From Salinivenus lutea (GTDB lineage Bacteria; Bacteroidota; Rhodothermia; Rhodothermales; Salinibacteraceae): a stretch of 64,000 nt of DNA. The notes under the pieces were generated by a model, which was not told the DNA's origin, made no database searches, and was given only the letters and a program-made list of their open reading frames with translations. A program made the position numbers and the translations under genes. The stretch is taken from positions 59,175-123,174 of the forward strand of contig NCRC01000008.1 of the NCBI GenBank assembly GCA_002894685.1, given 5' to 3'. Shown one piece after another: positions 1 to 8,800 of this stretch (its first letter is position 1; every line of letters starts with the position of its first letter).

Positions 1-1664
1 GGCTGGTCGGGATCGTCCGCAACGTCGAGGGTGGAGGGCAGGGCCCACAGGGGCACTCCCACGAGGAGGATGAGCGCGAGGAGAGTGGTTTTGGGGGCCC
101 ACGTGCCCAGCCGGTACGGCAGTTGGATGGCACGCCGCACTCCCCGCGGCAGGCGGTGTCCGCCGCTGGTGGTGGGCAGCCATCGACCGAGCACGGGTAC
201 CAGCACGACCGCACTGGCCAGGGAGGCCGCCAGCGTGAGCGCCGTGAGCACCCCGAAGGGAAGGAAGAGGGCGCGCAGTTCGCCGCTCAGGTAGACCAGA
301 GGCAGCATCACGGCGATGGTCGTGACGGTGCCCCCCACGAGGGGCAGTGCCACGCTCCGGACCGCCGCGTCGGCGGTTTCGGCAAGCGGGACCCCGGGAG
401 ACTGTTCGCGCTGGAGGACGAGCTGTTCGGTTACAATCACGCTGTTGTCCACCAGCAGGCCAAACACGAGCACAAGCCCGGCGAGTGTGACGAGGTTGAG
501 CGTGAGGCCCAGCGGCTCCATGAGGGCGAGGGCGCCGGCCAGGGCCACCGCCACGCTGAACAGCACCACCCCCACGGCCCGCACGCTTCGCAGCATGAGC
601 AACATCACGAGGATCACGAGCAGCAGCCCGATGCCCCCCTGCCACCGGAGTTCACGGAGCTGACCGCGCACGTCCTCACTCTTGTCGGTCGCCACCTCCA
701 GGCGCGTCTCCGCCGGGAGCTCCTCTTCGAGGGTGGCCATCCGACTGCGTACCCGCTCGGCAACCTCCACCATGTGACTGCCGGGCGCCCGGTCGAGGGT
801 GAGGGTGACGACGGGATTCCCGTCGATGCGTGTGATGGAGCGGCGCGGGGCCGACTTCTGTTCGATCGTGGCCACGGTTCCCAGCCGCACCGGCGGGCCC
901 TCACGGCCCGGCGCACTCACGATGAGGTCGCGCAGGGCGCTCGTTCGGTCCGAGGCCGGGGTGAGGAGGAGCGGCGCCCGCCCGGTGCCCCGCAGGCGGC
1001 CGTAGACCGCATTGGTCGTGGCTTCGCGGAGGGCCTGCCGGGCGGCCGACGCCTGGATGTTTTGCGTGGCCAGCCGGTCGGGGTCGAGTGTGACGAGCAG
1101 TTCGCGCGTGGTGCCGCCCCGGACCCGGACGTCGGCCACGCCGGGAAGGCTGCCGAGGCGAGCCGACACGCGATTATCTGCCAGGCGACGGAGCGACGAC
1201 GGTGCCTGCGGACCCACGAGCTGGAGCGTCATAAAGCCCTGCTCGTCGCGCAATTCCTCGGGCACCCGCTTCGTGAGGCGGGGCGAAACGCGGTCCGGCA
1301 AGGATTCCTCCACGAGCCGCAGCCGCTCGCTCACGCGGGCCGTGTAGAGGCCCAGGTCGGTGTTCTCGTCCACCTGCGCGGTGATCGTGGCCTGTCCCTC
1401 CTCCGAGACGCTCTCGATGCCCGCCGTGCCCTCCACCTCCTGCACTGCCCGCTCAAGGGGCGCCGTGACGTACCGCTCCACGCTCTGGGGCGAACTGCCG
1501 GACCAGGTCGCCGTGATTCGCACCTCCGGCAGCTCCACCGTTGGGGCCCATTCCAGTGGCACCTGCGTTGCCATCCAGGCCCCGCCCAGCAGCAGGGCCA
1601 CGGCCCACGCCAGAACCGGAACGGGCCGCTCAATCCAGCGCTGAAGCCAACTCGTTCGGGACAT
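1..1664 (-). CDS. RND efflux permease, N-terminal part (cut by window edge)
   Basis: Translating the minus strand from the ATG at 1664 gives an unbroken frame of about 554 residues that runs off the left edge, so only the N-terminal half is seen. It begins with a short cytoplasmic stretch and TM1 (MSRTSWLQRWIERPVPVLAW), followed by a porter domain. A hydrophobic block further on contains GLLVDNSVIVTEQ, the RND TM4 motif, with Asp-Asn where AcrB has Asp-Asp. The family exports small molecules across the inner membrane using the proton gradient, working with a periplasmic adaptor and an outer-membrane channel. The gene is last in a run of co-directed genes that includes a second RND permease (4118-7189) and one adaptor (9999-11210), so the two permeases may act as a pair, as MdtB/MdtC do. 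The substrate cannot be read from the sequence. Confidence 0.88.
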   Translation of the reverse strand, partial: MSRTSWLQRWIERPVPVLAWAVALLLGGAWMATQVPLEWAPTVELPEVRITATWSGSSPQSVERYVTAPLERAVQEVEGTAGIESVSEEGQATITAQVDENTDLGLYTARVSERLRLVEESLPDRVSPRLTKRVPEELRDEQGFMTLQLVGPQAPSSLRRLADNRVSARLGSLPGVADVRVRGGTTRELLVTLDPDRLATQNIQASAARQALREATTNAVYGRLRGTGRAPLLLTPASDRTSALRDLIVSAPGREGPPVRLGTVATIEQKSAPRRSITRIDGNPVVTLTLDRAPGSHMVEVAERVRSRMATLEEELPAETRLEVATDKSEDVRGQLRELRWQGGIGLLLVILVMLLMLRSVRAVGVVLFSVAVALAGALALMEPLGLTLNLVTLAGLVLVFGLLVDNSVIVTEQLVLQREQSPGVPLAETADAAVRSVALPLVGGTVTTIAVMLPLVYLSGELRALFLPFGVLTALTLAASLASAVVLVPVLGRWLPTTSGGHRLPRGVRRAIQLPYRLGTWAPKTTLLALILLVGVPLWALPSTLDVADDPDQ

Positions 1665-1779
1665 GTCTCGCGTCGATCAGACGGAGGGTCTCTGAATGCA
1701 GGCGACGTGCTTCTGGAACCGCGTCCTACCGGCCGTCTGGTGGGTCCCGTTTCCGTTCTCACGCTTCACGCCTCGTGCT

Positions 1780-2910
1780 TCACGAATCAATTCGGTACCG
1801 AACGACCGCCGGCGCCCCTACATCTGTGGTCGTCGTGCCGTACACGTGCCTATCCTGAATGACCTCCAGGTCCATGTCGGCGTCCAGCTGAACTTCGGAG
1901 ATCGTTTTCTCCTCCGGCGAGAGGACCCACCAGGATGTCGTCTCGGCGTCGGGCCCCTCCGGCGGACGACGCACCCACAGGTGCCCGGTGTCGGCCACAA
2001 GGAGGTCCGTGAACGCCGGCTTCGTGTCGGGAAAATCCGATTCAAGCGGACCGCGAATCGCGGACGGAATGTCCGCCAGGGCGGAGTCGCGCTCAGCTTC
2101 GGTGATGGGCACCGGATCCGCCGGGATGCGCACGACCGACTCTGTCGTCCCGTCGAGCGACGTGGCTTGAATCTGGAGGCTGTCGGTGACGCCGTGGTAG
2201 AGGCGGCCGTTGGGCCCGGGCGCCACCTTCGTTACGCGCCCAAACGGAAGATAGGCGATGGCGGCCCCCTCATCGCCGAAGGAGGTCGCGACTTTTCGTC
2301 GCTGCACACGCAGGAGCGAATCGTCCGACACGGTTGTCCCGTCGAGGGCGTGCCAGGTGTTTGGTGTGGGGCGGTAGAGGCCTTCTCTGCGAGTGAAGCC
2401 TGGAGTGAACTCCCCCACAAAACGGTCGCCCAGCACCCGGATGCCCGACAGGTGGCCGATGTCGCTGGTGATGACCACCGACCGGGCCCGCTCGGCGGAC
2501 GGTGGCGGAGTGAACACCGTGAGCCGGTTCAGTTGGTTGTCAAACACGTACACCGAGTCGCCGCGTGCCACGTCGACGATGGACGGGTCCTGAAACTCCC
2601 CCGGGCCCTGTCCCGGCCGTCCAAGGGTGTCGAGGAGCGTGCCGTCCGGCCGAAGGACCTTGAGGTGGGTGGCCTCCCGGTCGGCCACGACCATGTGGCC
2701 GTCAGTCGTCACGCCGAGATCCTGAACCGAGCCCAGGAAGTAGTTCTCCGTCTCGCTCACCTGAAGCTCCTGGGTCAGCGTGAGCCCGTCTTCCCGCAGC
2801 GTCCAGCCTCCGAGAGAGGGGGCATCGTCAGAGCCACCACAGCCGGCGAGAAGGAGTCCGAGAACACAGTAAAAAGCGAAAACAAGCGAGCGCGGACAAG
2901 GGCGCGTCAT
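1780..2910 (-). CDS. 6-bladed beta-propeller lipoprotein A
   Basis: This 376-residue protein starts with a lipoprotein signal peptide ending in the lipobox LLAGC, followed by GGSDD. The rest is made of repeated short beta-strand blocks of the NHL/6-bladed propeller type, including VADREATHLKVLRPDG and the signature GRPGQGPGEFQDP. That signature is shared, with small changes, by all five propeller lipoproteins in this locus. The family is common in Bacteroidota as envelope lipoproteins, and its function is generally unknown. The gene is 37 bp downstream of paralogue B (2948-4075) and upstream of an RND permease, so co-transcription is likely. A binding or scaffold role at the outer membrane is inference. 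Confidence 0.85.
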   Translation of the reverse strand: MTRPCPRSLVFAFYCVLGLLLAGCGGSDDAPSLGGWTLREDGLTLTQELQVSETENYFLGSVQDLGVTTDGHMVVADREATHLKVLRPDGTLLDTLGRPGQGPGEFQDPSIVDVARGDSVYVFDNQLNRLTVFTPPPSAERARSVVITSDIGHLSGIRVLGDRFVGEFTPGFTRREGLYRPTPNTWHALDGTTVSDDSLLRVQRRKVATSFGDEGAAIAYLPFGRVTKVAPGPNGRLYHGVTDSLQIQATSLDGTTESVVRIPADPVPITEAERDSALADIPSAIRGPLESDFPDTKPAFTDLLVADTGHLWVRRPPEGPDAETTSWWVLSPEEKTISEVQLDADMDLEVIQDRHVYGTTTTDVGAPAVVRYRIDS

Positions 2911-2947
2911 GGCTTAAAGATCTGTTCTGAAGTCGACAGCGAGTTCT

Positions 2948-4075
2948 TCAGTTGTCAAGGCGAATTCGATAGCGGACCAGGGCCGGGGCGCCCCCGTCCG
3001 TGGTCGTCGCGCCGTAGGCCCGGTCGTCCTGGATCGTGAAGATCCGAATTTCGGACGACAACGTGTCAGTCATGACCCGCTTCGTCTCCGTGGCCGCCAC
3101 CCACCAGGCCGTGCTGTCGGGATTGGTCGTCGGCCGTCCAAACCAGTATCGGCCGTCGCCGTCGACGAGGAACTGATTGAATGCCGGCTTCGAGGCGGGG
3201 ATTTCGTTTCGCACCTGTTCGCGACCGCGGGTCTGGTCCGCAAGTGCGGTTTCAATCTCGTCGTCGGTCACGGGGGGCGCCGACTCGAAGGGCACGCGGA
3301 CCGTCCGCTCGGGCTGACCGGTCGAGCCGTAAGCGGTAACCGTCAGACTGTCGCTCCAGGCGTAGTGCACGCGTCCCTTTGGCCCAAGTGCAAAGTGTGG
3401 GGCCGGCGTGAACGGGACGTACAGGAACAACTTACCGCCGTTGTCGAGGTCCTTTGAGGTCACCCGATAAGGCGGTGTGGTGAGGAGTGGGTCGCCGATC
3501 GTCCCGTCCAGGCTGACCGGCCGCACGCCCATCTGGGCATCTTCCTGAACCACGGCCCGCGCTCCCGGTGAATACACGAAGAGAAACGATCTGTCGAGGC
3601 TCGCCCCTCTGCCGGGAATCATCATGTCGATGGGGGTACCCTGATCGCCGTGGGAACTGAACCCCCGCTCGAACGCGAGTTCAGGGGAGAAGACATGCAC
3701 GCGGCCGTCGGTTCCGTCCATAACGTAAAGCGAGTCGCCCCGACCCACTGACAGTTTGAGTGGATACTGAAATTCACCGGGGCCCTCCCCTCTCGTGCCC
3801 ACGGTATCCCGCAGCTCACCATCGGGCGAGAGCACCTTCACGTGAGCGGCCTGATTATCGGCGACGTAAATCTGCCCGTCGTCTGCAACGGCCACGTCCG
3901 CAATGCGTCCGAAGTAGAAGCTCTTCCCCTCGCTGACGTGCAGACGTTCTTGAAGCTCAAGAGTCCCTTCCGCGATGGTCCACTCGCCTGAGGCAGTCGT
4001 CTCGTTCGAGCCGCAGCCTACGAGCCACGTGCAGAGGACGAGTGCGGAAGTGAGAAGAGCGCCGTAGCGGAGCAT
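2948..4075 (-). CDS. 6-bladed beta-propeller lipoprotein B
   Basis: A 375-residue predicted lipoprotein: signal peptide MLRYGALLTSALVLCTWLVG, then the lipidated Cys followed by GSNET. Propeller blades are visible as repeats of the type IYVADNQAAHVKVLSPDG, with the locus signature GTRGEGPGEFQYP. It is clearly paralogous to A (1780-2910): both share the N-terminal order of elements and the same C-terminal ending (GAPA[L/V]VRYRI), which points to tandem duplication. It lies 42 bp downstream of the RND permease at 4118-7189 and 37 bp upstream of A, so it belongs to the same transcription unit. No catalytic motif was recognised. Confidence 0.85.
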   Translation of the reverse strand: MLRYGALLTSALVLCTWLVGCGSNETTASGEWTIAEGTLELQERLHVSEGKSFYFGRIADVAVADDGQIYVADNQAAHVKVLSPDGELRDTVGTRGEGPGEFQYPLKLSVGRGDSLYVMDGTDGRVHVFSPELAFERGFSSHGDQGTPIDMMIPGRGASLDRSFLFVYSPGARAVVQEDAQMGVRPVSLDGTIGDPLLTTPPYRVTSKDLDNGGKLFLYVPFTPAPHFALGPKGRVHYAWSDSLTVTAYGSTGQPERTVRVPFESAPPVTDDEIETALADQTRGREQVRNEIPASKPAFNQFLVDGDGRYWFGRPTTNPDSTAWWVAATETKRVMTDTLSSEIRIFTIQDDRAYGATTTDGGAPALVRYRIRLDN

Positions 4076-4117
4076 GAATGAAATGAGGTCTTTGCCGAAG
4101 GAGAAATGGAAAGAACA

Positions 4118-7100
4118 TCAGAGATCCTGCGCCACGGCCTGGTACAGCACCGGCACCACGATCAGCGTGAGCACCGTCGCACTGAGCAGGCCGCCGACGA
4201 TGGCAATCGCCAGGGGCGCCCGGATCTCGGCGCCGGCTCCCAACCCCAGCGCGAGGGGAAGCAGGCCCAGCACCGTCGTGATCGTTGTCATGAGGATGGG
4301 CCGGAAGCGCGCCCGTCCGCCCGCCAGAATGGCCTCGCGCAGGGACATCCCCCGCTCCCGCCTTTGGTTGATAAAGTCCACCTTGATGATGGCGTCGTTG
4401 ACGACGATGCCGACCAGCACCACGCAGCCGGTGAGGCTCATCAGATTGACCGTCTGCCCGGTGAGCCACAGCACCAGGGCTACGCCCGCGGCGGCGAGGG
4501 GCACGGCGGCCAGGATGACGAATGGTTGCCGCAGGCGCTCGAACTGGGCCGTGAGGATGAGGTAGACCAGCAGCAGGCTCAGGAGCAGGCTCCAGCCGAC
4601 GGCCCGCAGGCTTTCGCGGAAGGCGCGGTTGGCGCCGCCCACCTCGCCGCGCACGCCGGTTGGGAGGGTGGCGTCGAGGGTCGTCTGTACGGCGTTCACC
4701 GCCTCAGACAGGCCGCGGGCCTCCGACACGTCGGCCACGAGGCGCACCACCGGCGCCTGTCCGGACCGCAGGAGCGCGGCCGGGAGGGTCGTTCGCTCGG
4801 CCGTCACGAAGCGACGGAGGGGCAGGCGCCCGTTCGGCGTGTCGAGGTCGCGGCGGAGGAGCGCGTCTATGGAGCCTACGTCGCGGCTGTGCACCACGAT
4901 GGGTACTTCGTCGTTGACCTGACGCAGCTGAGTGGCCGTGCGGCCCCGGGCGGCGGCCTCCAGGGCGCGGCCCACGGCCTCGGGCGTCACGCCGTAGCGC
5001 GCCATCGTCTGACGCTGAAGGTGAAGGTGGTAGGCCGGCACCTCCGCCGCCTCGGCGCGCCGGACTCCGGAGAGCTCGGGGCGGGCGCGGAGGCGATGCA
5101 GAAGGGTGTCGACCACGCCACGCGTCTGCCGTCGCTCCTCGGCCCGAAGGTCGATCAGTAGGTCGTTTTCGGCGGGCGAGAGCAGGGCGCCCAGGCGCGT
5201 CTGAACAGGACGAGTCTCCACAGTCACGTCGGGCGGAAAGGAGGCCTGCTGGAGGCGGCGGGCGGCCGTCGGGGCGCGCACGCTGTCGGGCAGCATGAGC
5301 GTGAGGTCCGCCTCGTACGGCGGGCGCGGGTCCAGCTCCAGCCGGGCCGTACTTCGCTCCCCGAGGTCGGCCAGGACGTGCGTGGCGTTCACCGTACGGC
5401 GGGCTCGCTGCGCCACGGTGGCCGCCCGTTGCTCGACGATGGGAAGGTCGGTGCCCGGGGCCATCGTGAGGTGCGCCTCCACCCGGCCCTGGTCGGCGGC
5501 GGGCACCACCTCGCGCGGCAGCGTCCAGCCGACCCAGCCCGCGCCTACGAGCACGACGAGCGCCCCGGCCAGCACGCGCCCCGGGTGGTCCAGGCTCCAG
5601 TTCAGCGCCCGCTCGTAAGCGGAGAGCAGACGGGGCAAGCGGGAGGTCGTCCGGTCGTCGTCAGCGGGGGATCCCTCGTCGGTGCGCACGATGAGGGGGA
5701 CGACCGTGAGGGCGACCAGGAGGGAGGCCAGGAGCGCCGCCACCACCGCCAGCGACTGGTCCCGGAAAAGGCGTCCGGCCAGTCCTTCCACGAACGTGAT
5801 GGGGAGAAAGACGGAGATGGTGGTGAGCGTGCTGGCGGCGATGGCCCCGGCCACCTCCTCGGCGCCCTGCCGCGCGGCCTCAACAGGGCCGAGCCCCTCC
5901 TCGCGCAGCCGCACCACGTTTTCGACGACGATGATGGCGTTGTCGACCAGCAGCCCCACGCCCAGGGCCAGGCCGCTGAGGGCGATCATGTTGAACGAGA
6001 CGCCCAGCAGCTCGAACCCGATGAGCGTGAGGGCAATGGAGAGAGGGACGGCCACCGCGACGGCCAGGAGGGGACGGAGGCGGCGGAGAAACGCAAAGAG
6101 GACGACGATGGCGAGGAGGCCGCCCAGGAGCACGGCCTGCACGACCCCGCCGATAGCCTGCTCGATGAAGACGCTTTCGTCAACCACCACGTCGAGCTGC
6201 GCGCCGGACAGTTCCCGTTCCAGCGGCCCGAGGGCCTCGCGTACTTCGGCGGCCGCGCGCACCGTGTTGGCGTCGGGCCGGCGCTCTACGAGCAGGAGGA
6301 GGGCCTCCCGCTCGTTGTAGCGGACGAGCCCGCGGCGTTCGGCCACGCCCATCTTGGTGGTGGCCACGTCCGAGAGGCGGACGGGCTGCCCCTCATCTCG
6401 GGCAAGGACGGTCTCCGCCACGTCGTCCGCGCTTCGAAACTCCCCGCTTACCTCCACGGCGTACCGGAAGGGGCCGCGGCGGATGGTGCCGCCGGGCAAC
6501 GACACGTTCGCGCGGTCGAGGGCCTGCTCCACATCGTCCAGGCCCAGCCCGAGGGCGGCGAGGCGATCCTCATCGACCTGCACGGTGACTTCGCGCTGGT
6601 ACCCGCCGGTCACCCGAACCCGGGCCACGTCGCGAAGCTGTTCGAGGCGACGGCCCACGACCTCGCGCCCCACCTCCCGGAGGCGCGTTAGGTCCTGCGG
6701 GGGCTCCTGCTGAGCGGCGACCGGGCGGGCCGATGTCGTGTCGCCCTGCGCCCCCCGCAGCGCCAGCATCATGATGGGGCGGTCGCTCGGGTCGACCCGG
6801 AGCACGACGGGCTGCTCGGCGGCCTCAGGCAGGCGGTCGCCGAGGCGGTTGATCTGCTCGCGCACGTTAAGCAGGGCGCGGTCCAGGTCCGTATTCCAAC
6901 CGAAGCGCAGTTCCACGAGGCTCCCGCCCAGCTGGCTGCGGGCTGTCACGCGCTCCAGCCCCTCCGTGCCGGCCACCACCTCCTCGACCGGCTCGGTCAC
7001 CGTCTGCTCCACCCGCTCGGGGGGCACGTCGGGGTAGGCGGTCCACACCGTGAGGGCGGGGTAGCCCAGGTCGGGTAGCAGTGCCACCGGCAGGCGCACG

Positions 7101-7189
7101 TACGCCACCGCCGAGAGGGCGACGAGCAGGGCGGTGACCGCCCCGACGGCCACGGGGCGGCGGAAGCAGAGGCGGATGAGAGCGCGCAT
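4118..7189 (-). CDS. RND family efflux permease
   Basis: A full-length RND inner-membrane permease of 1023 residues. I chose the ATG at 7189 because the protein then opens with the usual RND start (MRALIRLCFRRPVAVGAVTA); the frame stays open to a GTG at 7255. Two porter halves alternate with two six-helix bundles. TM4 carries VGLLVDNAIIVVENV, and the TM10 region carries GIVVNDAIIKVDFINQRR, close to a typical ending with [15 protein letters not shown]. Such pumps take substrates from the periplasm or membrane and pass them to an outer-membrane channel via an adaptor. The only adaptor in the locus is at 9999-11210. Propeller lipoprotein genes flank this permease on both sides, which is unusual and suggests that export and propellers are functionally connected. 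Confidence 0.93.
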   Translation of the reverse strand: MRALIRLCFRRPVAVGAVTALLVALSAVAYVRLPVALLPDLGYPALTVWTAYPDVPPERVEQTVTEPVEEVVAGTEGLERVTARSQLGGSLVELRFGWNTDLDRALLNVREQINRLGDRLPEAAEQPVVLRVDPSDRPIMMLALRGAQGDTTSARPVAAQQEPPQDLTRLREVGREVVGRRLEQLRDVARVRVTGGYQREVTVQVDEDRLAALGLGLDDVEQALDRANVSLPGGTIRRGPFRYAVEVSGEFRSADDVAETVLARDEGQPVRLSDVATTKMGVAERRGLVRYNEREALLLLVERRPDANTVRAAAEVREALGPLERELSGAQLDVVVDESVFIEQAIGGVVQAVLLGGLLAIVVLFAFLRRLRPLLAVAVAVPLSIALTLIGFELLGVSFNMIALSGLALGVGLLVDNAIIVVENVVRLREEGLGPVEAARQGAEEVAGAIAASTLTTISVFLPITFVEGLAGRLFRDQSLAVVAALLASLLVALTVVPLIVRTDEGSPADDDRTTSRLPRLLSAYERALNWSLDHPGRVLAGALVVLVGAGWVGWTLPREVVPAADQGRVEAHLTMAPGTDLPIVEQRAATVAQRARRTVNATHVLADLGERSTARLELDPRPPYEADLTLMLPDSVRAPTAARRLQQASFPPDVTVETRPVQTRLGALLSPAENDLLIDLRAEERRQTRGVVDTLLHRLRARPELSGVRRAEAAEVPAYHLHLQRQTMARYGVTPEAVGRALEAAARGRTATQLRQVNDEVPIVVHSRDVGSIDALLRRDLDTPNGRLPLRRFVTAERTTLPAALLRSGQAPVVRLVADVSEARGLSEAVNAVQTTLDATLPTGVRGEVGGANRAFRESLRAVGWSLLLSLLLVYLILTAQFERLRQPFVILAAVPLAAAGVALVLWLTGQTVNLMSLTGCVVLVGIVVNDAIIKVDFINQRRERGMSLREAILAGGRARFRPILMTTITTVLGLLPLALGLGAGAEIRAPLAIAIVGGLLSATVLTLIVVPVLYQAVAQDL

Positions 7190-7276
7190 AGCGCAGATGC
7201 AGACTGCCCGAAAGGGGGAAGGGCCAGCAACGTATGGACCACTAAGCGCCTTCACAACTTGCTCACCCCGGAGCAG

Positions 7277-8380
7277 CTACGGCCAGTTCACCTCGTAGAT
7301 GCCGATTTTGCGCTCGTCGGGAGTATGGTTGAGCAGGACGTATAGGCGATCCTTTTCGTCGCGTGCTAAAATGCGGCCCGGAAGACGGAGACGAAGTCGT
7401 TTCGGAGACTCCGCTTCCCCGAGAACAGCGAAGTGCTGCTTTTCACTCTTCGGCCACCCCTGCTTCTCGAAGAACGCTTTCGTACGATTGACGAAGGACT
7501 GGATGACTACGCCATTGTCGAGAAGAGACGTGTGACTCACGGCCGATGCGCTGGATAGGGCCTCGTAGAAGGCATCCGGAGCGTCCTGAGCCATCTTTCT
7601 TGTAATTTCCTGTTCTGGAGACCTGAAGGCTGGGTGGTTGAAGGAAACCGTAGCTGCCATAGGGGTCCCCTTTTTCGTTAAGTCGTACAGTTGAACATCG
7701 GGTACGAGACGATACCCAACAGCTGCAATCGAATCAGAGTTAACATCCACCGTGTGTTGCTGTGCCACATACGCCCCATTCTGGTAGAGGGGAGGGAATG
7801 AACCGAATGTGCTCACAACGTTGAAAGTGGAGTCAAGTATTGCCATCGATGCCTCATCGGGGGGGACCTGAACCGTTTGTTGGTTTACCGAAACCGGAAA
7901 AACGTAACCGTCCTTCCCGATTGTGGAAAGAGAGTACATTCCGGAGTGGGTGTAGCCTTTCGACAAGTGATAGGTTGTTCGGTATCTGCCCGCAGTGTCA
8001 AATACAGCAAGCCCCCGCATGCGGCTCTGGAGGACGACAACTTGATTCCCGTCCACCAAAACGGCGGCGGGTCCCCGCAGCTCTCCGGGCCCATTTCCGG
8101 GGCGCCCAATATAGGATCTGATTTTCCCATCGGCCGTGACGGCCGCAACCCGCTCCATTTTGCGGTCAGCGACATAGAACCGAAAGGGATTTAGCGCAAC
8201 GTCACACCCAGCAATGGTACCAATAAACCGATCATCACTTTCTTGAATCTCCAGCGTGTCGATCAGTTGGACCGCGCTTGTCTCGCTGAGAGAGGCGACA
8301 TCCGGGTCATTCGTTCCACATGCTGAAAGGAGAAGAAAAAGGACTAATCCAGCCGGGAGGATTGGCGTTTTCAGGCGCAC
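7277..8380 (-). CDS. 6-bladed beta-propeller lipoprotein C
   Basis: A 367-residue predicted lipoprotein with signal peptide MRLKTPILPAGLVLFLLLSA and Cys followed by GTNDP. It keeps the propeller signature as GRPGNGPGELRGP and blades such as FRFYVADRKMERVAAVTADG, but is otherwise more divergent than A and B. Its DNA is visibly more AT-rich than the flanking RND gene, and so is the adjoining peptide gene at 8489-8722. It follows that peptide gene by 108 bp, with a strong stem-loop in between. The arrangement repeats at 12687-14033. Function is not known. Pairing with a small exported peptide resembles the Bacteroides arrangement of NVEALA-type peptides beside propeller lipoproteins, but that comparison is from memory of the family and not a proven homology. 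Confidence 0.82.
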   Translation of the reverse strand: MRLKTPILPAGLVLFLLLSACGTNDPDVASLSETSAVQLIDTLEIQESDDRFIGTIAGCDVALNPFRFYVADRKMERVAAVTADGKIRSYIGRPGNGPGELRGPAAVLVDGNQVVVLQSRMRGLAVFDTAGRYRTTYHLSKGYTHSGMYSLSTIGKDGYVFPVSVNQQTVQVPPDEASMAILDSTFNVVSTFGSFPPLYQNGAYVAQQHTVDVNSDSIAAVGYRLVPDVQLYDLTKKGTPMAATVSFNHPAFRSPEQEITRKMAQDAPDAFYEALSSASAVSHTSLLDNGVVIQSFVNRTKAFFEKQGWPKSEKQHFAVLGEAESPKRLRLRLPGRILARDEKDRLYVLLNHTPDERKIGIYEVNWP

Positions 8381-8404
8381 GATCCATTTGATCTGTGAGT
8401 GTCT

Positions 8405-8450
8405 TCAAGAAAAGCCACGGGACCCGTAATCAAACGGGCCCCGTAAAAGC
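8405..8450 (-). terminator. Stem-loop between peptide 1 and propeller C
   Basis: The arms 8417-8426 and 8435-8444 form a 10-bp stem with an 8-nt loop. In minus-strand RNA the arms are ACGGGGCCCG and CGGGUCCCGU, so the single non-Watson-Crick pair is G-U. A U-rich stretch (GGCUUUUCUU) follows on the minus strand. This is a candidate intrinsic terminator or attenuator after the peptide gene. It would leave the downstream propeller gene expressed at a lower level. Confidence 0.6.
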
Positions 8451-8488
8451 AAAATAATCTACGACCGCTAATTTTCCTGTCGAGATGA

Positions 8489-8722
8489 TTACTGTTTCTC
8501 CTCCTCAGGCGTAATTACAATCTCGCAGTAGCAGTTTGCTTCAAACCCACCGCAGTACACGGGAGGGAGAGTGTTACTACAGATTTCGTCCTGTGCATTC
8601 GTATTTGCTTTGACGTCTTGAGGAGCGAGCGCCTCCGTAGCAAATAGTCCTCCAGCCACGACAAGGCTAAATGCGAGGAAGGCTGTGCTGAGAATGTTGA
8701 GGGTTTTCTTGTGAATACTCAT
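8489..8722 (-). CDS. Small exported cysteine-containing peptide 1
   Basis: A 77-residue precursor. Residues 1-28 look like a signal peptide: basic start MSIHKK and hydrophobic core ILSTAFLAFSLVVAGGLFA. A likely cleavage site lies after the Ala-rich TEALA around residues 29-33. The mature part is short and acidic, with four cysteines (C48, C57, C64, C66), enough for two disulfides. The TEALA-PQDVKA stretch is reminiscent of the NVEALA motif of small Bacteroides exported peptides, also found beside propeller lipoproteins; this is a resemblance only. The gene sits 78 bp downstream of a membrane-anchored thioredoxin-fold gene and 108 bp upstream of propeller C. Function unknown; a ligand, toxin or structural peptide are all possible. 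Confidence 0.72.
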   Translation of the reverse strand: MSIHKKTLNILSTAFLAFSLVVAGGLFATEALAPQDVKANTNAQDEICSNTLPPVYCGGFEANCYCEIVITPEEEKQ

Positions 8723-8800
8723 GGCGGATTGGGGATTGAATTTGATATACGGCGATTAGAGGCTTTTTCAGTAGCGCTCGTAAGGCGCCACTTTGCTGCG

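Noticed and set aside
123..1862. Long plus-strand open frame (579 codons)
   Set aside because: It is antisense to the RND permease and is rich in His, Gly, Arg and Gln with no domain. High GC content produces such open shadow frames.
5378..6691. Plus-strand open frame (437 codons)
   Set aside because: Antisense to the complete RND permease; composition is typical of a shadow frame.
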